Assembly (NCBI RefSeq): GCF_030815485.1
Contig: NZ_JAUSWV010000002.1
Coordinates: 1,302,001-1,366,000 of the forward strand
DNA length: 64,000 bases
Direction: 5' to 3'
DNA from: Streptomyces rishiriensis
GTDB lineage: Bacteria; Actinomycetota; Actinomycetes; Streptomycetales; Streptomycetaceae
Part shown: piece after piece, positions 40,832 to 48,423 of the stretch
How the letters are laid out: each line of letters starts with the position of its first letter
Position numbering within the stretch: position 1 is the first letter of the stretch
Program-made: the position numbers and the translations under genes
The notes under the pieces: generated by a model
What the model was told of the DNA's origin: nothing
Seen by the model: only the letters and a program-made list of their open reading frames with translations
The model's database searches: none

Positions 40832-42711
40832 GCTGTCGAGGAGCAGCTGGGGTAGTCGGTGTCGGCCATGCCCCAGCGCTGGCCGAGCTTCCAGGAGTCG
40901 ACCTTGCCGTAGGTGCCGTCGGCCTTCAGCAGCTGGGTGGTGACCGCGGTCAGCCGCTTACGGGTCCAGAAGGAGGGCGACAGACGGCCGTCGTCGCACT
41001 TGGTCTCGGCCTTGCAGTTGAGGTCCCACGGCGTGTCGTACCAGTAGGACGCCTTGGCGTCGATGGTGTCCACGGCACAGGTCACGCCGTCCTGCGGCAG
41101 GCACCGCTCGGCGTTCTCGAAGACGACCTGGGCGGCGGGCTTGTCCGCGAACATCCGCGAGGACCGCAGCCCGTAGTCGATGCGCTCCAGGTAGCCGCCG
41201 CGGGTGTACGGGGTGTCGTCGTCGGCCTTGAGGTTGCGGCCGTAGGAGTTGGCCTCCTTGACGTAGTGGTAGCCCATCGCGTTGCCGTGGGTGTCGACGA
41301 CGTAGTCGAGGTTCCACCGCCAGGCCTGCTGGCACCAGGATCCGGCGAAGTCGGAACCATGGCACGGCTCACCCGTGTTGTTGCCGTAGACCGGCACGGT
41401 CCAGGTGGAGTCGGTGCTCTCCTTGCCGCTCGTCCAGCCGGGCAGCCGGTGGTAGCCGAAGAAGTAGGCGGTGCCGTCCGGGGTGGTCACCCGCCAGTAC
41501 TCGCCGTCGTCGTCCCCGTTGCCACGGGCGGTGTCGGTCAGCCGGGCGACGCGGGTGCCGTCGTCCTGCTTGAGCCTGAACTCGTCCTCGCCCGCGGGGA
41601 CGAGCTCGCCGCCCTTGCCGTTGAAGGAGATGAACGCGTTGTCGTAGGACCAGCACAGGTCGCCCGGCTTGCCGCCGTCGGCCTTCTTCTCGCCGTCGTC
41701 GGCGCAGGGCTTGTAGCGGCGCTCGATGAAGCCGGGCGACAGGTCGAAGCCGTCGCCCACCCAGGAGCCCTGGTTGTTGGTGCCGCCGGTGCGGCCGTCG
41801 ATCGAGCCCGAGGAGTAGTCCAGGCTCACGTCCGGCGTGAGGTCGCCGGGCACGTCGGGCGCCGGCATGTCGTACGACCAGGTGAAGTCACCGGTGTTGA
41901 GATTGGTGGTCCAGGTCGCCGACGGGGACAGGGAGGTGGCCTTGAAGTCGCCCTTCTCGCCGCCGGTCTCGGCGGCTGCGGCCAGGACCGTCATGCCGCT
42001 CGATCGCAGACTCACCGTGTTCGCGGTGAGGGTCTGCCGGTCGGTGTCGTTGGCGGCGGCGACCGGGGTGGCCGTGCGGCACTCGTCCTTCGCGGGTGTG
42101 GTGAGGGCGCAGGCGGGCAGTTCGACGAGGTTCAGCCGGGAGGCGTAGCCACCGCCGTAGGCCTGGGCGAAGTCCCCGTAGTCCACGGTGACGGCGACCT
42201 TGCCGGCTTCGGCCGGCGTGGTGCCGGCCGGGGTGAGGCCCTGGGGGCGGTCCTTGGCCTCCAGGGTGAACAACAGGCCGTCCACACCGGCGCGTCGGGC
42301 CTGCTCAGAGCCTCGCACCGCGGCCTCGACCGTCCCCTGTACGGATTCCCGGGCCTTCTTCACCGGGGCGATCGTCAGCGGCAGCGCACCGGCCCGCTGC
42401 GCGGTGGGGGCCTTCTTCGTGGTGCGTCCGGGCAGCTCCACCGTGGCGGTGCCGGCCTCGGGCCAGGAGCCCTTGGGCTTCTGGCCCGGCGTCTTCGGGC
42501 CGCGGGTCAGGGTGCGGGGCCTGACCTTGACGCCCTCGGTGCCGGAGACCGTCTTGTCGGCCTTGGGCACACCGGGCAGGGGATGGCCGTCCGCGGCCTG
42601 GGCGGGCGAGGCCGCGGCCTGGATCAGTCCGCCGAGCATCAGGGCCGACACGACCAGGGACACCGGTCGGTGCAGGGCTGTGGGAGAGAAACGTGGGGGT
42701 TTGCGTCTCAT
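40480..42711 (-). CDS. RHS-repeat protein, secreted N-terminal part of a frameshifted gene
   Basis: The ATG at 42711 opens with a signal peptide (MRRKPPRFSPTALHRPVSLVVSALMLGGLIQAAASPAQAA) and a long extracellular region: a SpvB/TcdB-like N-terminal part with LTPDVSLDYSSGSIDGRTGG, WVGDGFDLSPGFIERRY and CWSYDNAFISFNGKGGELV. The sequence is meaningful as far as QRWGMADTDYP (about 40850). After that the frame turns to Ser/Thr/Pro/Arg-rich nonsense until the stop at 40480, while the next frame resumes the expected QLLLDS. It is thus the 5' part of a gene of about 2,140 codons (36272-42711). A LamG exported protein is encoded immediately upstream. Confidence 0.85.
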   Translation of the reverse strand: MRRKPPRFSPTALHRPVSLVVSALMLGGLIQAAASPAQAADGHPLPGVPKADKTVSGTEGVKVRPRTLTRGPKTPGQKPKGSWPEAGTATVELPGRTTKKAPTAQRAGALPLTIAPVKKARESVQGTVEAAVRGSEQARRAGVDGLLFTLEAKDRPQGLTPAGTTPAEAGKVAVTVDYGDFAQAYGGGYASRLNLVELPACALTTPAKDECRTATPVAAANDTDRQTLTANTVSLRSSGMTVLAAAAETGGEKGDFKATSLSPSATWTTNLNTGDFTWSYDMPAPDVPGDLTPDVSLDYSSGSIDGRTGGTNNQGSWVGDGFDLSPGFIERRYKPCADDGEKKADGGKPGDLCWSYDNAFISFNGKGGELVPAGEDEFRLKQDDGTRVARLTDTARGNGDDDGEYWRVTTPDGTAYFFGYHRLPGWTSGKESTDSTWTVPVYGNNTGEPCHGSDFAGSWCQQAWRWNLDYVVDTHGNAMGYHYVKEANSYGRNLKADDDTPYTRGGYLERIDYGLRSSRMFADKPAAQVVFENAERCLPQDGVTCAVDTIDAKASYWYDTPWDLNCKAETKCDDGRLSPSFWTRKRLTAVTTQLLKADGTYGKVDSWKLGQRWGMADTDYPSCSSTACSTPATPARRRSPCRRPPSPTPSSPTGWTGSATATPPSSRRVCPPWPTSPAARSTPATRRRPATRTPCRPRRPTPRAASRSSSAATAPTPPTASGSTSTSSPPSSRPTAPAAPPTR
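40849..40852 (-). other. Frameshift site in the RHS gene (C4 run)
   Basis: On the coding strand TAC-CCC-AGC leads out of frame. With one more C the reading becomes DYPQLLLDSVQHTG, which matches RHS proteins of this type. A base lost from a C5 run by mutation or by sequencing error is the simplest explanation. No upstream slippery heptamer or downstream stem obvious by eye supports programmed frameshifting. Confidence 0.75.
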
Positions 42712-42861
42712 GCGTATGCCGTCCGTCGCTGCGTGGCGCCGGGCCCGCCCGTGGCGTGGCCCGGCGTCGCTGTTGGATGCGGAGTGCGCCGAAGGGCGCG
42801 GGAAGCCGGGGAGTACGGGCGGTGCGCGCGGGGTCGTCCCGGCGTCACCGCCCGTGCGACG

Positions 42862-45800
42862 TCAGCTGCCGGCCGGGACCTGGGTGGGCACGTCGAACCA
42901 GGAGCCGGAGAGCTCGCCGACCTGGCTGTCGTCGAGCGCCCCCTGGAAGAACCAGACGTCGTCGATCACGCCGGGGAAGTACTCGGCCCCCGTGGCGCCG
43001 GTCTTCGTCCGTCCGACCTGGAGCGACTTGCCGGCCTTGGTGGTCAGCATGTTCTCGCCCCAGGCGATCATGTCCTGGCAGGAGGTTTCGTCCGCCGTGC
43101 CGTCACCGTCGGCGTCCTCGCAGGCGGCCTCCTGGAGCACGCCGTTGACGTACAGGCGGGCCTGCTTGGCGAAGCCGTCGTAGACCAGGGCCAGGTGGTT
43201 CCAGTCGGTCACACCGCTGAACTCCGTGTTGGCCAGGCGTGCCGTCGTGGCGTCCGAGGCGTCCGCGTTCGGCAGTTCGATCTCCCAACTGCCCAGACCC
43301 TCAGGATCGTTCGCGTCCGGGACGAAGTGCACCGCGAAGGGACTCCGGCTGGCGCCCTCCGCGCTGACCACCGCCGCGTTCTGGGTGGGGATCGACGCGG
43401 CCTGGGCCCAGGCGGTGACGGTGAAACTGGCGCTCGTGTCGACCGGGACCGCCGGAGCACTCGCGTAGCCGGCCTTGCCGTCCAGCTCCAGGCCGCCCTC
43501 CATGAACCCGGCGCCGATCTTCGCGCCGCCCGCCAGTGACAGGGCGGCCGTCCGGCCGGCGTCGTCCGGCGAGGCGGAGCCGGTGGTGGCGTCCAGCTTC
43601 CAACGGGCGTTGAGCAGCGCTCGCTGCTTGAACAGCTGCTGCACCTCGTCGGCCGACACCGGCCGGTCGAAGAGGCGCACGTCGTCGATCTGGCCGGGGA
43701 AGAAGGACGTGGTCTTGCCCTCGAACGCGCTGGCGCCGATCTGTACCGCGCCCCCCGCGTACCAGGTCGAGGGCAGGGCGGTGGTGCCGGCCAGGGTGCC
43801 GTTGACGTACAGCGAGAGCTGGCCGGCCACGGTGTCCTGGACGCCGACCAGGTGCGTCCACTCACCGCCGTAGGCGGTGGTGCCCTCGGGCTGCATGGCC
43901 CGCACCACCGTGGAGTCGGCGGTGTCGGCGCTGTGCTGGTTGAACACCCAGCGGTCGTAGGAACTGGAGTAGTACAGCTCCGGGCCCGTCACCACGTCAC
44001 CGGTCTGCGAGGCGACGCTCGCGGCGTGCGTGGGTTTGGTCTTCGTCAGCTTCACCCAGGCGGAGACGGCGAAACTGTACGAGGTGTTGATGTGCGGACC
44101 GCTGGTGGCGGCGTAGTCGTCGGTCCCGTCCAGCGTCAGCGCGTTGCCGTCGACGCCGGGCGAGCCGGCGGTGGCGCCGCCCTTGAGGACCGCGGGGTTG
44201 ACATCGGCACGGCCGCTCAGGGCGGTCGCGTCGGCGGCCTCGTCCAGGTGGAAGACGGCGCGGGCCGGGCGTCCGGCACCGATCGCGTTCGAGCTGAACA
44301 GGCCGGCCACCTCGCCCGCCGACAGCGGCTTCTCGAAGGTCTTCACCTCGTCGATGGCGCCGGGGAAGGGCGACGCCGGCGTGTCACCGAGGAAGCTGCC
44401 GCCGATCGTCATGCCGCGCCGCGCGTTCCACGGCGTGGAGTAGGCCGTGGACCCGGCCAGCGTGCCGTTGACGTAGAGCTTCAGCAGTTTCTCCCCGGCG
44501 GCGTACTCACCGACCAGATGGGTCCATTCCCCGGCCTTGACCCCGCCCGCGGCGGCCTGCATGGCCCGTACGGGGGTGCCGGCGGTGCTGTCGGCGCTGT
44601 ACTGGTTGAACACCCAGCGGTCGTAGCCCTTGGAGTAGTACAGCTCGAAGCCGGGCGCGTTGTTGCCCCGCTGGGAGGCCACGACCGCCGCGCCGGACGG
44701 CATGGCGGACAGCTTCACCCAGGCCGACACCGAGAAGCTGACGTCGGTGTCGATGGTGGCGACGTCGCCGGCGGCGTAGTCGTCGACGCCGTCGAACTGC
44801 ACCGCGGTGCCGAACCTGCCCTCGACCCCCGGTGTCGGGTTGCCGTACAGAGCGGCGCTCTGCTCGGGTGCGCTGCCCGCCGCCTCGGTGGCGCCGGCCG
44901 CCTCGTCCATCCCCCAGTCGGCGCGCTCGAGCTGCCCCGCCTTCACCCGGAACTGGTAGGTACGGATCTCGGAGCCGTTGCCTGCCGCGTCGAACGCCCG
45001 GGCGGTGACGAAGTTGAGGCCGGACCTGGCCGGCAGCATCCTCGCGATCTTCGCCGCGCCCGCGGACGTGGTGATCGCGTTCTTCGACGAAGGATCGCCG
45101 TTGATGCCGAACCAGTACTTCGTCACGTCGGTGTCGGCGGCCTTGAGCTGGAACGAGCCGTACTGGCCGACGCCGTCGAACCACGGGTCGTCCGGGTTCT
45201 CCGGGTCCGAGGCCGGATACTCGGCGGACGTGACGACCGGGGCCTTCGGGACCTTGGTGTCGTAGGTGAAGTAGCAGCCCGTCGGATCGCCCGCGCTGGA
45301 CCACGGGGAGTACTGCGCCCCGTCATAGCTGCGCGCGTACCAGCTGATCTGCTTGTTCTCGGGCAGCGAGGAGGGCAGGGTCAGCGAGAAGCTCGAGCCG
45401 GACTTCTTCAGGCTGGTCCGGGCGGGCTTCCAGCGGGGGATCACTCCCTTGCCGTCGCCGGAGTCCCAGGCCGCCTCGATCTGCACGCCGACGGTGTCGC
45501 CGTCCGGGTCCGTGACGCCGTTGGCGTAGATCTTGCCGAGGGTGCGCACGCGCGGTGCGTCGGCCGGGCGCTTGCAGGTGCCGCCGTACTCCATGGTGAG
45601 CTGCGACATCTTGATCTGCGACGGCGGACGGTTGTACTTCACCCGCAGATACGCCTTGTCAGAGAACCGCTTCCAGCCGTAGATGTCGCTCTCGCTCGCG
45701 GCCTGCATGCCGAACGTCATCGTCGACGACTTGGCGTTGGCCGCCGTCTGCACGGCGGACCTCACGTCGAACTCGGCGTCCTTGGCCGAGCAGCCCTCGT

Positions 45801-47292
45801 AGCCGTAGGCGAAGGAGTCCGTCTTCAGCTTGTCGATCCAGAAGCCGGACGCGTTCTGCGAGTTCCAGGTGGTCGACGCGGAGATGTCCTTCGTGCGCCA
45901 CAGCTCCACGCTGCGCGCGCCGCACGACGCGGACCACACGTTCCGTACGACGAACTCGGCGGACAGGACGGTCTTGCCCGCGAACTTCGACACCGGGATG
46001 CGGTAGAAGAGCCGCTTGGTGTCGTTCGGCTGGCAGTAGGCCCAGCCGCAGTAACCGAGGCCGGCGTTGTTCTCGCCGTTGAACTTCCACTGCGGTGACG
46101 AGGCCCAGTACTTGGACGCCATCGTCCACGCGGCGGCGCGCGGCGAGTACCACTGGGGGTCGATGAACACCGGGTAGGTGGTGTCCTCGCCCTTCAGCAC
46201 GTCCGCGTCCGGGGTCAGGACCAGCTCCCCGCCGCCGGCCGGGATGTCCACCCCGACCGGGGCGAGCCTCGCCGACTCCCCGGCAGCGGGCTCCTCGCCC
46301 GCAGCACCCGTCTGTCCGCTCACGCCGGTGGCGGTGGTCTGCTCCCCACCGGCGCTCGCCTCCGCGGGAGCGGCTCTACCGGCCAGGGCCCGCCCCGTCG
46401 GCGACGCCTTCCCCGCCGGGAGGGTCTCCCCGCTCGGGGTTGCCTTCCCCGCCGGGAGCGCTGCCTTCCCCGCCGGGGTGGCCCCCTTCGCCGGGGCGCT
46501 CGCCCGCGGCGCCCCGCTCCGCTGTGCCGGTTCCCGGGTGCTGGAGTCCCACATCACGGGCTTGGGCGCCTCGAACACGGCGCTCCCGGCGCCCTGGTCG
46601 ACGGCTTCCAGACCGCCCTCGGACGTCTCACGGACGTTCATGCCCTCGGCGGAGAGCTTCAGCCGCAGCCGGGTCAGCTCCGGATCGGACGCCGCCTGGG
46701 CGGACTTGACGACGAGCAACTGGGTGAAGCCGTCCTCTTGGGCGCCCATCCGCAGGTCGACGCCCGGCAGGACGTCGCGGTAGGTCGCCGTGGCCCCGTC
46801 GAGGACGGGGGCGGGCAGCTCGCCCGGCCAGGACAGGGCCAGTTCGCGCCCGGCCTTCTCCATCCGCACCAGCGGCGCGTCGCCGCCCGCGGAGAATTCG
46901 AGGCCCACGGTGGTCGCGCCCGGGGCGACCGTCCCCTCCGAGGTCTTCACCAGATCGGTGTCGACCGGCTTCCACTCGCCGCCCACCCGGGTCCGCACGG
47001 GGCGCAGATACTCGCGCGCCTCCAGATTCCCGTCGGGTGTGGCATACACATCGCTGCTCTCCGACCGGAGAGACCCGACCTCGACGCTCTTGCCGGACCG
47101 TTTCGCCTCGGTCAGGGCGTCCTGCGTGGTCGTCGCCCCGTTCCCGGCCGTGGTCTTCGTCCGGGCCGGAGCCGTCGGGGCGGCGGGCACCGCCGCGGTC
47201 ACCGGCGTCACCCCGATCCCCATGGCCGTCACCAGCGCCAGCGCCAAGGCCGACGTCCGGGCATGTCTTCGCGTCAACACGCGCCCCCGCAT
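42862..47292 (-). CDS. Large exported LamG-domain protein
   Basis: A 1476-residue exported protein with a signal peptide (basic MRGRVLTRRHART, hydrophobic core, TAAVPAA). An N-terminal conserved extracellular region follows, then a Pro/Ala/Gly/Lys low-complexity stretch with repeated PAGKA (about residues 265-310), and a DNRLRE-type domain (about 370-560: TMASKYWASSPQWKFNGENN, WRTKDISASTTWNSQ). The C-terminal 45% holds three LamG/concanavalin-like domains (YAAGDVATIDTDVSFSVSAWVKL; YAATSGPHINTSYSFAVSAWVKL; YASAPAVPVDTSASFTVTAWAQ). LamG proteins directly upstream of RHS genes are a recurrent Streptomyces arrangement. It probably helps surface binding or presentation of the RHS protein. GTG/ATG choice: the ATG at 47292 gives the signal peptide. 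Confidence 0.88.
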   Translation of the reverse strand: MRGRVLTRRHARTSALALALVTAMGIGVTPVTAAVPAAPTAPARTKTTAGNGATTTQDALTEAKRSGKSVEVGSLRSESSDVYATPDGNLEAREYLRPVRTRVGGEWKPVDTDLVKTSEGTVAPGATTVGLEFSAGGDAPLVRMEKAGRELALSWPGELPAPVLDGATATYRDVLPGVDLRMGAQEDGFTQLLVVKSAQAASDPELTRLRLKLSAEGMNVRETSEGGLEAVDQGAGSAVFEAPKPVMWDSSTREPAQRSGAPRASAPAKGATPAGKAALPAGKATPSGETLPAGKASPTGRALAGRAAPAEASAGGEQTTATGVSGQTGAAGEEPAAGESARLAPVGVDIPAGGGELVLTPDADVLKGEDTTYPVFIDPQWYSPRAAAWTMASKYWASSPQWKFNGENNAGLGYCGWAYCQPNDTKRLFYRIPVSKFAGKTVLSAEFVVRNVWSASCGARSVELWRTKDISASTTWNSQNASGFWIDKLKTDSFAYGYEGCSAKDAEFDVRSAVQTAANAKSSTMTFGMQAASESDIYGWKRFSDKAYLRVKYNRPPSQIKMSQLTMEYGGTCKRPADAPRVRTLGKIYANGVTDPDGDTVGVQIEAAWDSGDGKGVIPRWKPARTSLKKSGSSFSLTLPSSLPENKQISWYARSYDGAQYSPWSSAGDPTGCYFTYDTKVPKAPVVTSAEYPASDPENPDDPWFDGVGQYGSFQLKAADTDVTKYWFGINGDPSSKNAITTSAGAAKIARMLPARSGLNFVTARAFDAAGNGSEIRTYQFRVKAGQLERADWGMDEAAGATEAAGSAPEQSAALYGNPTPGVEGRFGTAVQFDGVDDYAAGDVATIDTDVSFSVSAWVKLSAMPSGAAVVASQRGNNAPGFELYYSKGYDRWVFNQYSADSTAGTPVRAMQAAAGGVKAGEWTHLVGEYAAGEKLLKLYVNGTLAGSTAYSTPWNARRGMTIGGSFLGDTPASPFPGAIDEVKTFEKPLSAGEVAGLFSSNAIGAGRPARAVFHLDEAADATALSGRADVNPAVLKGGATAGSPGVDGNALTLDGTDDYAATSGPHINTSYSFAVSAWVKLTKTKPTHAASVASQTGDVVTGPELYYSSSYDRWVFNQHSADTADSTVVRAMQPEGTTAYGGEWTHLVGVQDTVAGQLSLYVNGTLAGTTALPSTWYAGGAVQIGASAFEGKTTSFFPGQIDDVRLFDRPVSADEVQQLFKQRALLNARWKLDATTGSASPDDAGRTAALSLAGGAKIGAGFMEGGLELDGKAGYASAPAVPVDTSASFTVTAWAQAASIPTQNAAVVSAEGASRSPFAVHFVPDANDPEGLGSWEIELPNADASDATTARLANTEFSGVTDWNHLALVYDGFAKQARLYVNGVLQEAACEDADGDGTADETSCQDMIAWGENMLTTKAGKSLQVGRTKTGATGAEYFPGVIDDVWFFQGALDDSQVGELSGSWFDVPTQVPAGS

Positions 47293-47602
47293 TCACAGTT
47301 CACTGCACGACTCAGTGAGAAAGCACTGAGGAAAGATGGTCAATCACGCAGCGTAAGTAAGAAGTTGATGAAGATCCATGGAAATCAATGCGACATCTGC
47401 GACGTCTCACCCTCGTCGGATGTGAGACCCGACACGGTTGCGGAAAGATTCGTGGAGATTCGACGAAAAAGCGCCGCGCGCGCCTTCCCGGCGGCCGCAC
47501 ATCGCCACCCGCGGCTCCCTGCGGCTTGCTGCGCGGCGTCCAGGGGCAGCACCCTGGTCACGCGGCCATCCCGCCGATCCGCCGGAGTGAGGAGCGACCC
47601 CC
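47293..47602. other. Divergent regulatory gap, unusually AT-rich
   Basis: No gene is supported here. The first ~170 bases (47300-47470) are clearly richer in A and T than the rest of the window. They contain the dyad GTCTCAC-N11-GTGAGAC at 47404-47428. This is probably the promoter region of the LamG-RHS operon; the second half, GC-rich, should hold the promoter of the plsC-like gene. Confidence 0.6.
47404..47428. promoter_or_regulatory. Inverted repeat GTCTCAC-N11-GTGAGAC
   Basis: Perfect 7-bp arms with an 11-base spacer, 112 bases upstream of the LamG protein start. The arms sit about 1.7 helical turns centre to centre, suitable for a dimeric regulator. It could alternatively form a leader hairpin. 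No regulator gene is adjacent. Confidence 0.45.
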
Positions 47603-48337
47603 TTGTTCTACTACGTGCTCAAGTACGTCTTGCTGGGCCCCCTGCTGAGACTGGTCTTCCGGCCTCGGATCGAGGGCCTCGAGCATGTACCCGACTCGGG
47701 AGCGGCGATCGTCGCCGGGAACCACCTGTCGTTCTCGGACCATTTCCTGATGCCCGCGATCCTCAGGCGCCGCATCACCTTCCTCGCGAAGGCGGAGTAC
47801 TTCACGGGTCCCGGCATCAAGGGCCGGCTGACCGCGGCCTTCTTCCGCAGCGCGGGCCAGATCCCGGTCGACCGCTCCGGCAAGGAGGCCGGCCAGGCCG
47901 CGATCCGCGAGGGCCTCGGCGTGCTCGGCAAGGACGAACTGCTGGGTATCTACCCGGAGGGAACCCGCTCGCACGACGGCCGCCTGTACAAGGGCAAGGT
48001 CGGGGTGGCGGTGATGGCGCTCAGGGCCCGGGTCCCCGTCATTCCCTGCGCGATGATCGGCACCTTCGAGGCACAGCCGCCCGGCAAGGTGATCCCGACC
48101 CTGCACCCCGTGGTGATCCGCTTCGGCGAGCCGCTCGACTTCTCCCGCTACCTCGGCATGGAGAACGAGAAGGCGGTGCTGCGCGCGATCACCGACGAGA
48201 TCATGTACGCGATCCTGACGCTGTCCGAGCAGGAGTACGTGGACCAGTACGCGGCCGTGGCCAAGGCGGAGGCGGCCGCGGCGAAGGCGGTCAAGGCCGA
48301 GAAGGAGCGCAGGTTCCCGCGACTGCCCTCGCGTTGA
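47603..48337 (+). CDS. 1-acyl-sn-glycerol-3-phosphate acyltransferase (PlsC family)
   Basis: A 244-residue lysophosphatidate acyltransferase-type enzyme of phospholipid synthesis. It has the catalytic NHLSFSDHF (H41, D46), FFRSAGQIPVDR and YPEGTRSHDG (118-123) motifs and a hydrophobic N-terminus that would bind the membrane. The C-terminal 30 residues are Ala/Lys-rich and probably helical. TTG 47603 is taken as start: AGGAG lies 9 bases upstream and the N-terminus MFYYVLKYVLLGPLLRLVF is typical of the family. Monocistronic, ended by a strong terminator. Confidence 0.9.
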   Translation: MFYYVLKYVLLGPLLRLVFRPRIEGLEHVPDSGAAIVAGNHLSFSDHFLMPAILRRRITFLAKAEYFTGPGIKGRLTAAFFRSAGQIPVDRSGKEAGQAAIREGLGVLGKDELLGIYPEGTRSHDGRLYKGKVGVAVMALRARVPVIPCAMIGTFEAQPPGKVIPTLHPVVIRFGEPLDFSRYLGMENEKAVLRAITDEIMYAILTLSEQEYVDQYAAVAKAEAAAAKAVKAEKERRFPRLPSR

Positions 48338-48373
48338 CCTCTGCCGTCGGCTGATGTTCCGTCAGAACGCGGG

Positions 48374-48405
48374 GAAGGGCGGCCGGATCGCTCCGGCCGC
48401 CCTTC
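48374..48405. terminator. Strong bidirectional terminator
   Basis: A perfect 14-bp stem (GAAGGGCGGCCGGA with its complement) and a 4-base loop TCGC, followed by a T-containing stretch. It lies between the stops of the convergent plsC-like gene and the aminopeptidase gene, so it can serve both. Confidence 0.85.
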
Positions 48406-48423
48406 GTTGTCGTGCGGGCTGTG

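Noticed and set aside
40849..40852. Programmed ribosomal frameshift in the RHS gene
   Set aside because: No classic slippery heptamer and no downstream stem seen by eye; a lost C in a homopolymer is simpler.
36830..40855. 1341-codon plus-strand open frame opposite the RHS gene
   Set aside because: Its product is Val/Gly/Arg/Leu-rich without domains and mirrors the periodicity of the RHS repeats; it is an antisense shadow of a high-GC gene.
42712..42861. Separate promoter or small gene between the LamG and RHS genes
   Set aside because: No convincing ORF or promoter elements found; the 150-base gap is compatible with one operon.
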